Part shown: in pieces, positions 1-4,548 of the stretch | Position numbering within the stretch: the stretch's first letter is position 1 | Layout: every line of letters starts with the position of its first letter | Assembly: GCA_018713975.1 (NCBI GenBank) | Contig: DVOB01000018.1 | Coordinates: 1 to 7,583 of the forward strand | DNA: 7,583 bases | Direction of reading: 5' to 3' | From: Lentihominibacter excrementipullorum | GTDB taxonomy: Bacteria > Bacillota > Clostridia > Peptostreptococcales > Anaerovoracaceae | Position numbers and translations under genes: made by a program | Notes under the pieces: model-generated | What the model was told of the DNA's origin: nothing | Databases searched by the model: none | The model's input: only the letters and a program-made list of their open reading frames with translations

Positions 1-2
1 AC

Positions 3-137
3 ACCGAGTATCTGTCAAAGTACCTGGAGGAAAACTACGACCTGCCGGATCACAGAGACGATCCCAAGTATGAAAGCTGGGAAGAAGCTTACCGGTATTA
101 TCTGGATTACGTGGAAGACGGGATACGGGAAGAATAG
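3..137 (+). CDS. C-terminal fragment of an unidentified protein (5' end outside window)
   Basis: An open frame runs in from the left edge and stops at TAG 135-137, leaving 44 residues. The fragment is acidic and rich in Tyr and Glu (it contains PKYESWEEAYRYYLDY and ends DGIREE), so it looks like a soluble, helical C-terminus with no membrane segment. I do not recognise the family. Support that it is real: the codon use matches the downstream genes, and an intrinsic terminator starts only 17 bases after the stop, as expected for the last gene of a transcript. The function cannot be inferred from this fragment. Confidence 0.7.
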   Translation, partial: TEYLSKYLEENYDLPDHRDDPKYESWEEAYRYYLDYVEDGIREE

Positions 138-154
138 CATATGTTTTATCGAAG

Positions 155-185
155 GAGCCGATGCGTCGAAACGCCGGCTCTTTTT
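155..185 (+). terminator. Intrinsic terminator after the first gene
   Basis: GAGCCG (155-160) pairs with CGGCTC (175-180). After a 2-base bulge, GCGT (163-166) pairs with ACGC (171-174) around a CGAA tetraloop, and TTTTT follows at 181-185. The stem is perfect apart from the bulge. Orientation and position fit termination of the gene ending at 137. The other strand lacks a T-run after the hairpin, so it is probably not bidirectional. Confidence 0.9.
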
Positions 186-300
186 CTGTGGGTGCGGCCG
201 GCGGCCCTCCGTGGGGCGGTTCTGCCGGGTGACTTGCCTGCCTTTGCGGGCAGCCCGCCCTGCAAGCACCTTCCGGGGCGGACGCAGAAGTTTTGTGGGG
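186..300. other. GC-rich intergenic stretch without a convincing gene
   Basis: This stretch between the terminator and the first operator-like repeat is visibly GC-rich. It can fold into a nested hairpin: CTTGC (233-237) with GCAAG (262-266), enclosing CTGCC (238-242) with GGCAG (249-253). Open frames cross it on both strands, but none has a Shine-Dalgarno site or recognisable protein features. I see no promoter for it and assign no function. Confidence 0.5.
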
Positions 301-301
301 T

Positions 302-347
302 GGATTTACAGACATTTTCGTTTTTCTGCGATTTATCTGTAAAATCC
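302..347. promoter_or_regulatory. Operator-like inverted repeat, copy A
   Basis: Left arm GGATTTACAGACAT (302-315) faces right arm TCTGTAAAATCC (336-347), near-complementary with one extra A in the right arm. The ACAGA core (308-312) and TCTGT core (336-340) are offset by 28 bases, exactly as in the second inverted repeat at 450-492. The central bases differ between the two copies while the arms are kept, which suggests a protein-binding site or small dispersed element rather than chance. The binding protein is unknown. I could not pair it with a convincing promoter. Confidence 0.5.
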
Positions 348-449
348 AATGGATTTGAACAATCTGGACTTTTTATGTAAAGGGTTGGGAGAGCGTTTTG
401 CCGGCTTTAATGGACTCGTAGGAGGGCTTCGGGCCTGCAAACGTTGAAA

Positions 450-492
450 ATTTTACAGACATCTTGTGAAAATCTCAAAATGTCTGTAAAAC
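450..492. promoter_or_regulatory. Perfect 12-bp inverted repeat (copy B) overlapping candidate promoters
   Basis: TTTTACAGACAT (451-462) and ATGTCTGTAAAA (480-491) are exact reverse complements separated by 17 bases. Inside lies a modest + strand promoter: TTGTGA (464-469), 17-base spacer, TAAAAC (487-492), which would start near 499 and serve the HTH gene at 644. On the minus strand a better-scoring pair overlaps it: TTGAGA (complement of 473-478), 17-base spacer, TAAAAT (complement of 450-455). A protein bound to the arms would cover both promoters. The repeat is seen directly; its role as an operator is inferred. Confidence 0.5.
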
Positions 493-534
493 CTGACGCA
501 ATCGGTGGCGATGTCATGGTCGATTGACAGATCG

Positions 535-606
535 CCAACTAAAGTTGGTTGAAGAAATGCGGGAAATCCGCGATACTTGTTCTGCGGCGGAAGAGGATCG
601 CGCCGC
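535..606 (+). other. Hairpin-rich leader upstream of the first HTH gene
   Basis: Three small inverted repeats follow one another: CCAACT/AGTTGG (535-540 with 543-548), GCGG/CCGC (559-562 with 568-571) and GCGGCG/CGCCGC (584-589 with 601-606). If transcription starts near 499, they lie in a leader of about 145 nt, ending some 25 bases before the ribosome-binding site of the gene at 644. An alternative is that the same bases are a short coding remnant: a frame from TTG 524 to TAA 613 gives 29 residues of charged, helix-like sequence (LVEEMREIRDT), with no Shine-Dalgarno site. The two readings cannot be separated from one sequence. Confidence 0.3.
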
Positions 607-643
607 GGAATAAGGTGAGGAACAAGTTAAGGAGAGATGAGCT

Positions 644-1015
644 ATGAATTTCAACGAAAAACTCATAAGCCTGAGAAAATCCAAGGGGCTTTCCCAGGAG
701 GAGCTGGGGGCGGAGTTGAAGGTCTCGCGCCAGACCATATCGAAATGGGAGTCGTGTCAGTCGTACCCGGACTTTCAGCGTCTGGTGCTCCTGAGCGATT
801 ACTTCGGACTGACTCTCGACGAGCTGGTGAAGGATGTGGATGTGCAGCAGGTCAGGGAGCGGAACATGAGCGAGGAAAAGGTGGATTCCATCTACAACGA
901 TGTGAAGACGGCCAAGAGCATCTTCAAATGGTATCCGATAATCGCAGGAGGCGCGGCAGGTATCGCGTTGATATCGATGCTGCACTTCATCGTCAATGCA
1001 GTGTACGGGTGGTAG
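644..1015 (+). CDS. XRE-family HTH regulator with a C-terminal membrane anchor
   Basis: The 123-residue protein starts with a Cro/C1-type helix-turn-helix (about residues 5-62). The LSQEELGAELKVSRQTISKWE segment is typical, with SRQTISKWE as the recognition helix. A charged linker (about 65-95) leads to one hydrophobic helix (about 96-120), after which the protein ends. This arrangement suggests a DNA-binding protein held at the membrane, with a few residues reaching the outside. AAGGAGAG at 629-636, 7 bases before ATG, supports this start. It is the first of a cluster with a small membrane protein and a second membrane-anchored HTH protein, so they may act together. The target is unknown; its own promoter region and the flanking inverted repeats are obvious candidates. 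Repressor is more likely than activator for this family, but that is inference. Confidence 0.9.
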   Translation: MNFNEKLISLRKSKGLSQEELGAELKVSRQTISKWESCQSYPDFQRLVLLSDYFGLTLDELVKDVDVQQVRERNMSEEKVDSIYNDVKTAKSIFKWYPIIAGGAAGIALISMLHFIVNAVYGW

Positions 1016-1136
1016 CGTCGCAATCCGCCGATTCTACCTTCGGGCGGTATGAAAAATCCGTTGCCTGTGGTATTCTCTATACATGTTCGGGCTGCCTTTC
1101 AAGATGGTCCGGGAGACATCGAGGAGGATGAGGAAG

Positions 1137-1337
1137 ATGAAAATAAGGAACAGAGGGTACTTCAATCAGGGCACGGTGATACTGCTGCTGGCAGCGGTGT
1201 GCGTTTTTCTGAGGGCCTGTATCTTCGACAACTTTTCGCTGAAAACGCTGATAACCGTCATCATCGCTGTGATAGTTGCCGCAGGTATGATAGTCCTGGC
1301 GATGAAGGGCGACGGAGACGACAGGAGAGGAGAATGA
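1137..1337 (+). CDS. Small two-helix membrane protein of unknown function
   Basis: A 66-residue protein with a basic N-terminus (MKIRNRGYF), a first hydrophobic helix (about residues 9-24, ending in a Cys), a short link, a second helix (about 33-53) and a charged tail (GDGDDRRGE). I chose ATG 1137 because GAGGAGG (1121-1127) lies 9 bases upstream. The frame is open back to ATG 1083, but that longer version adds a basic, non-family-like N-terminus and has no good ribosome-binding site. It lies between two HTH membrane proteins and stops 6 bases before the next start, so co-transcription and a shared role are likely. A weak extended -10 (TGGTATTCT, 1068-1076) lies just upstream but lacks a -35. 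I do not recognise the family. Confidence 0.75.
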   Translation: MKIRNRGYFNQGTVILLLAAVCVFLRACIFDNFSLKTLITVIIAVIVAAGMIVLAMKGDGDDRRGE

Positions 1338-1343
1338 CACACC

Positions 1344-1985
1344 ATGGATCAGGCGAAGATAGGAAGGTTCATCGCGGAGCTGAGAAAGGAAAGGAAGATG
1401 ACCCAGTCGCAGCTGGGAGAGAAGCTGGGAGTCAGCTACAAGGCTGTCAGCAAATGGGAGACCGGCCGGAATCTGCCGGACCCTTCCCTTTACAAACCTC
1501 TCTGCGATATGCTGGGCATCACATTGACGGAGCTTTTCAACGGCGAGCGGATAGAGGAAAAAGAGATGGCACGGAAGGCGGACCAGGTCATCAGCGATGT
1601 GATGGAAGGGACGAGGCCTGACAGGGCCTTGAGTATACTGTCGTCTGCCGTGATGGTGGCAGGGATAGCGCTGCCTTTCCTTTCCGTGGTGCTGGACCTG
1701 GAAACGACCCCGGCCATCGTCGTCGTTTCCGTCGGGTTGTTTTTTCTGTTCGCAGGCTTTTCCATAAAGCTGGCCGCATGGAAACAGGTCAACGACAAGA
1801 CGGTGAAGAATTCGGGGATGGGATTCACCAGCGCCCTGACCATCCTCTTTGCCGCCATGAAGCTGACCGGCTATACGGACTGGAGGTGGATATGGGTCTT
1901 TTCTCCGCTGTGGATGGGCCTGCTGGCAGTCCTGCTGCTTTTGGCGGTCATCTGGGTCATCGGGAGGATAAAGAAGAAGTGGTAA
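1344..1985 (+). CDS. XRE-family HTH regulator with four transmembrane helices
   Basis: The 213-residue protein has an N-terminal Cro/C1-type HTH (about residues 5-62; MTQSQLGEKLGVSYKAVSKWE) and a linker rich in charged residues (about 68-95). Four hydrophobic segments follow, about 97-117, 124-144, 158-176 and 184-207, ending in a basic tail (GRIKKKW). The last part, TGYTDWRWIWVFSPLWMG, resembles the aromatic W-x-W-x-W...PLW signature seen in small bacterial transmembrane proteins annotated as Fragile-X-F-like; that match is from memory. The GAGGAG site at 1327-1332 is 11 bases before ATG, and the preceding gene ends 6 bases before it. The protein probably couples a membrane signal to DNA binding. 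No terminator follows; a promoter for the next operon sits directly after the stop, so some read-through into the two-component genes is possible. Confidence 0.88.
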   Translation: MDQAKIGRFIAELRKERKMTQSQLGEKLGVSYKAVSKWETGRNLPDPSLYKPLCDMLGITLTELFNGERIEEKEMARKADQVISDVMEGTRPDRALSILSSAVMVAGIALPFLSVVLDLETTPAIVVVSVGLFFLFAGFSIKLAAWKQVNDKTVKNSGMGFTSALTILFAAMKLTGYTDWRWIWVFSPLWMGLLAVLLLLAVIWVIGRIKKKW

Positions 1986-1998
1986 AGTCCGGAAACGG

Positions 1999-2007
1999 TG
2001 ATATAAT
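1999..2007 (+). promoter_or_regulatory. Extended -10 promoter for the two-component operon
   Basis: TG at 1999-2000, one base, then TATAAT at 2002-2007 form a perfect extended -10 element. The -35 region 17 bases upstream (1979-1984, GTGGTA) is poor, which extended -10 promoters tolerate. Transcription would start near 2014, about 70-85 bases before the response-regulator start. No inverted repeat like the one before the ABC genes is present, which suggests that the regulator/kinase pair is expressed constitutively. Confidence 0.6.
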
Positions 2008-2099
2008 GAACGGGGGTACGGAGGCAACGCGGGAAAGCGTGGTCACGGGAAGATGAACGGAGAAAATGAAGGAGCGGACGAAAGATGGCCGGAGCGGAT

Positions 2100-2777
2100 A
2101 TGAAGCGGATATTGATACTGGAAGACGACGAGGACCTGGCGGAAGGAATCGAGATGTCCCTGCGCGATGATGACGTGGAGCTGGTCAGGTGCAGGCTGGT
2201 GGCCGAGGCGGAGAGGCTGGTGCGGGAGAAGGATTTCGATCTTCTGATACTGGACATCAACCTGCCTGACGGCAGCGGCCTGGAGCTGTGCAGGAAGGTG
2301 CGGACATTCAGTCGGGTTCCTGTCGCCCTGCTGACGGTGAAGGACATGGAAACGGATATCGTCAGAGGTCTGGAATGTGGGGCGGATGACTATATAACAA
2401 AGCCTTTCAGCCTCATGGTACTGAGAGCCAGGGTGAGGGCGCTGCTGCGGCGGACTGCGGGAGAAAAGCAGGCCGAGTACAGAGACGACGTCTTCAGATT
2501 TTCATTTGACAGGATGGAATTCTATAAGAGAGGAAGCGTAGTAGAGCTCAGCAAGACGGAGCAGAGGATACTGTACCTTCTGGTTTCCAACGCCGGAAGG
2601 ATACTCACCAGGGAGCGGCTCATGGAGTGGGTATGGCCGGAAGGGACGGAGTATGTGGAGGACAACGCGTTGTCGGTAGGAATAAGGCGGCTTCGGGATA
2701 AGCTTGAGGATGTGCCGTCCAAGCCGGTATACATCAGGACGGTATACGGCAGAGGATACGTATGGGAGAGAGGATGA
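2100..2777 (+). CDS. OmpR/PhoB-family response regulator (VanR/BceR-like)
   Basis: This cytoplasmic transcription factor is switched on by phosphoryl transfer from the partner kinase. With the start at 2100 it has 225 residues. The receiver domain (about 1-118) has acidic residues E8, D9 and D10, phospho-acceptor D52 (LLILDINLPDG), switch T79 and K101 in the conserved KPF. A winged-helix DNA-binding domain (about 125-223) has the typical LSKTEQRILYLL, GRILTRERL and VYGRGYVW segments. I prefer ATG 2100 because it gives the usual family N-terminus (MKRILILEDD) and has GGAG 5 bases upstream. ATG 2085, with AAGGAG 10 bases upstream, is also possible and adds five residues. The stop overlaps the kinase start by four bases (ATGA), implying translational coupling. 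Its likely target is the ABC operon promoter downstream. Confidence 0.95.
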   Translation: MKRILILEDDEDLAEGIEMSLRDDDVELVRCRLVAEAERLVREKDFDLLILDINLPDGSGLELCRKVRTFSRVPVALLTVKDMETDIVRGLECGADDYITKPFSLMVLRARVRALLRRTAGEKQAEYRDDVFRFSFDRMEFYKRGSVVELSKTEQRILYLLVSNAGRILTRERLMEWVWPEGTEYVEDNALSVGIRRLRDKLEDVPSKPVYIRTVYGRGYVWERG

Positions 2778-3730
2778 TGGCAGGATATATCGCAATAGCG
2801 GCGGCAGCGGCAGTCGTGTGTCTCGTCGCGATCTTTGCCGCCAGACGTCATTATGAAAAGCGCGTGAAAGAGACTTATCGCCATCTGCTGGAAACGCTGG
2901 ACAGGGCCCTGTCGGGAAAGCGAGGTGACGTGCGGTTCGACGAGTCCATGGACGCGGCCCTGACGGAGCGGCTCAACAGGCTGCTGAGGGCATATGATGT
3001 CAACCATGACGCGGCCGGACAGGAGCGAGATGCCATGAAGACGCTGATTTCCGATATTTCCCACCAGATACGGACGCCGCTGGCCAACATCATGCTTTAC
3101 AGCGACCTTTTAAGAGAAAAGGAAGCGGAGGGAAAAGGCGCGGCGCTGGCCGGCAGGATACGGAGCCAATCGGAAAAGCTGGATTTTTTCATGAAGGAGC
3201 TGGTGAGGACATCGTATATACAGCAGGAGATGATATCGATGTCGCCGTCGATGACGGACGTGGAGGAGATCGTGGATATGGCATGTCAGATGGTGGAACT
3301 GGCGGCTATGAAGAAGAATATCACCATCCTGCGAAACTCCGGCGACGAGCGGTGCTGCGCCGACAGCAGGTGGACGGCGGAAGCGCTGGGGAACGTGCTG
3401 GACAACGCGGTGAAGTACTCCGACGAAGGGGCGTCGGTGCAGGTGGAGACTGTGCCCTACGAGTCCTTCGTCTGCATCCGGGTCCGGGATTTCGGCCCCG
3501 GAATCAGGGAAGATGAGCAGGGAAAGATATTTCAGCGCTTTTACCGTTCAGATGACGTGAGGGACAAACCGGGGTTCGGCATCGGCCTCTATCTGGTCAG
3601 GGAGATACTGGGAAAGCAGGGAGGATACGTGAAGGTGGAGTCGGAGCCGGGAAAGGGAACGACGATGAAGCTGTTCCTGCCGCGCTATGAAGAACTGGCC
3701 GGCGGAAACGGACCGGAAAGATATCTGTGA
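2774..3730 (+). CDS. Sensor histidine kinase with one membrane helix and no input domain
   Basis: With ATG 2774 the protein has 318 residues. One hydrophobic helix (about residues 4-22) is followed directly by a basic stop-transfer region, a short cytoplasmic linker (about 25-85) and the kinase core. Visible motifs: H-box SHQIRTP with phospho-acceptor His97; N-box NVLDNAVKYS with N207 and N211; G1 DFGPGI starting at D239; F-box IFQRFYRSD (about 251-259); G2 FGIGL (about 267). There is no extracellular sensor and no HAMP or PAS domain. Related clostridial kinases lie beside ABC transporters and are thought to take their signal from the transporter; applying that here is inference. Starts at ATG 2762 and ATG 2777 are also possible; 2774 gives the ATGA overlap with the regulator stop. 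Confidence 0.93.
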   Translation: MMAGYIAIAAAAAVVCLVAIFAARRHYEKRVKETYRHLLETLDRALSGKRGDVRFDESMDAALTERLNRLLRAYDVNHDAAGQERDAMKTLISDISHQIRTPLANIMLYSDLLREKEAEGKGAALAGRIRSQSEKLDFFMKELVRTSYIQQEMISMSPSMTDVEEIVDMACQMVELAAMKKNITILRNSGDERCCADSRWTAEALGNVLDNAVKYSDEGASVQVETVPYESFVCIRVRDFGPGIREDEQGKIFQRFYRSDDVRDKPGFGIGLYLVREILGKQGGYVKVESEPGKGTTMKLFLPRYEELAGGNGPERYL

Positions 3731-3731
3731 C

Positions 3732-3773
3732 GAGGGCTTATGCACGTGGTGCAGGTGCGGAGCCCTCTTTTTT
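3732..3773 (+). terminator. Intrinsic terminator between the kinase and the ABC genes
   Basis: GAGGGCT (3732-3738) pairs perfectly with AGCCCTC (3761-3767), and six T residues follow (3768-3773). A second perfect stem, TGCAC (3741-3745) with GTGCA (3749-3753), can form inside the loop. The hairpin begins 1 base after the kinase stop. It separates the regulator/kinase transcript from the transporter transcript, so the transporter can be induced on its own. Confidence 0.92.
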
Positions 3774-3779
3774 ATGAAA

Positions 3780-3797
3780 TGTGACAAATCCGTCACC
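3780..3797. promoter_or_regulatory. Candidate response-regulator box with 7-4-7 spacing
   Basis: TGTGACA (3780-3786), four bases, CGTCACC (3791-3797) form an inverted repeat with perfect GTGAC/GTCAC arms. BceR-type regulators of Bacillus bind 7-4-7 inverted repeats upstream of the transporter promoter, and this one has that spacing and lies 12 bases upstream of the candidate -35. I infer that the regulator encoded at 2100 binds here to activate the ABC genes. No similar repeat is seen before the regulator operon. Confidence 0.6.
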
Positions 3798-3809
3798 TTC
3801 AGGAAAGAT

Positions 3810-3839
3810 TTGAGAAAGAACTCTCTGGTAGGATATGAC
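3810..3839 (+). promoter_or_regulatory. Candidate promoter of the ABC transporter operon
   Basis: TTGAGA (3810-3815), an 18-base spacer and TATGAC (3834-3839) give a usable but non-consensus sigma-A-like promoter, about 26 bases before the ATPase start codon. The imperfect -10 and long spacer are what one expects of an activator-dependent promoter. The 7-4-7 inverted repeat lies just upstream of the -35. Confidence 0.45.
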
Positions 3840-3864
3840 CATAATGCGTAAGGAAGGTGAAATC

Positions 3865-4548
3865 ATGGATATTTTGAAAACGAAAGATCTCAGAAAGTAT
3901 TACGGTACCGGAGAGACTCTGGTGAAAGCGCTGGACGGCGTCAGCATTTCCGTCAGAGAGGGAGAATTCCTGGCCATCGTGGGGACCTCGGGCAGCGGGA
4001 AATCCACCTTGCTCCACATGCTGGGAGGGTTGGACGTTCCCACATCGGGACAGGTCATCGTCGACGGCCGCGACCTGTCGGGAATGGAAAGGGATGAGCT
4101 GACTGTCTTCCGCAGGAGGAAGATAGGATTCGTATTCCAGAACTACAACCTGCTGCCTGTCATGAACGTGTACGAGAATATCGTTCTGCCCATCAAGCTG
4201 GACGGCGTCAGGCCGGACGGCAGGTACGTGGAACGGATAATAAGCTCGCTGGGACTGGAAGAAAAGAAGTATCAGATGCCTGACAAGCTGTCGGGAGGAC
4301 AGCAGCAGCGTGTCGCCCTGGCCAGAGCGCTGGCGGCGAAACCGGCCATCGTTTTGGCTGACGAGCCTACGGGGAATCTGGACAGCCGCACCAGCCAGGA
4401 TGTCCTGGGACTGATGAAGATGTGCGGCCGGAGATTCGCGCAGACCATCGTGATGATAACCCATAACGATGAGATTGCTCAGATGGCGGACCGTATCATA
4501 CGCCTTGAAGACGGGAAGATCTTCGGAGGTGAGAACAGCCATGCTTAA
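3865..4548 (+). CDS. ABC transporter ATP-binding protein (BceA/LolD/MacB type)
   Basis: The 227-residue cytoplasmic ATPase powers the FtsX-type permease encoded next. All catalytic motifs are intact: Walker A GTSGSGKST (40-48), Q-loop Gln92 (VFQNYNLLP), signature LSGGQQQR (142-149), Walker B IVLADE with catalytic Glu167, D-loop NLDS (171-174) and switch His200 (MITHN). The length and the LLPVMNVYEN segment are typical of the family that serves peptide resistance, lipoprotein release and antibiotic efflux. I chose ATG 3865 because a GGAAGG/AGGTGA site lies 4-6 bases upstream. An in-frame ATG at 3835 would add ten unlikely residues and overlap the -10. The stop overlaps the permease start by eight bases, so the pair is translationally coupled. 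Confidence 0.96.
   Translation: MDILKTKDLRKYYGTGETLVKALDGVSISVREGEFLAIVGTSGSGKSTLLHMLGGLDVPTSGQVIVDGRDLSGMERDELTVFRRRKIGFVFQNYNLLPVMNVYENIVLPIKLDGVRPDGRYVERIISSLGLEEKKYQMPDKLSGGQQQRVALARALAAKPAIVLADEPTGNLDSRTSQDVLGLMKMCGRRFAQTIVMITHNDEIAQMADRIIRLEDGKIFGGENSHA

Noticed and set aside
146..349. Minus-strand frame of 67 residues across the GC-rich stretch
   Set aside because: There is no Shine-Dalgarno site before its ATG, it runs over the first terminator, and it has no recognisable features. A minus-strand transcript from near 443 is still possible as an RNA.
302..492. CRISPR-like array or BlaI/CopY operator interpretation of the ACAGAC repeats
   Set aside because: The copies alternate in orientation and the spacing is not that of repeat-spacer units. 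They also lack the TACA-nn-TGTA core with short spacing that BlaI/CopY sites show.
539..985. Minus-strand open frame of 148 residues opposite the first HTH gene
   Set aside because: It is a shadow of the HTH gene at 644, which has clear domain motifs and a good ribosome-binding site.
1026..1047. CCGCC/GGCGG hairpin between the first HTH gene and the small membrane protein
   Set aside because: It has only five pairs, a long loop and no T-run, so it is not a credible terminator.
637..1131. Plus-strand frame of 164 residues overlapping the first HTH gene
   Set aside because: It is out of frame with the HTH gene, low in hydrophobic order and rich in Gly/Arg, as expected of a shadow frame.
2006..2056. 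Sixteen-codon frame (MNGGTEATRESVVTGR) before the response regulator
   Set aside because: Its ATG overlaps the TATAAT of the promoter, so the transcript from that promoter would not contain the start codon. Translation from read-through is possible but unsupported.
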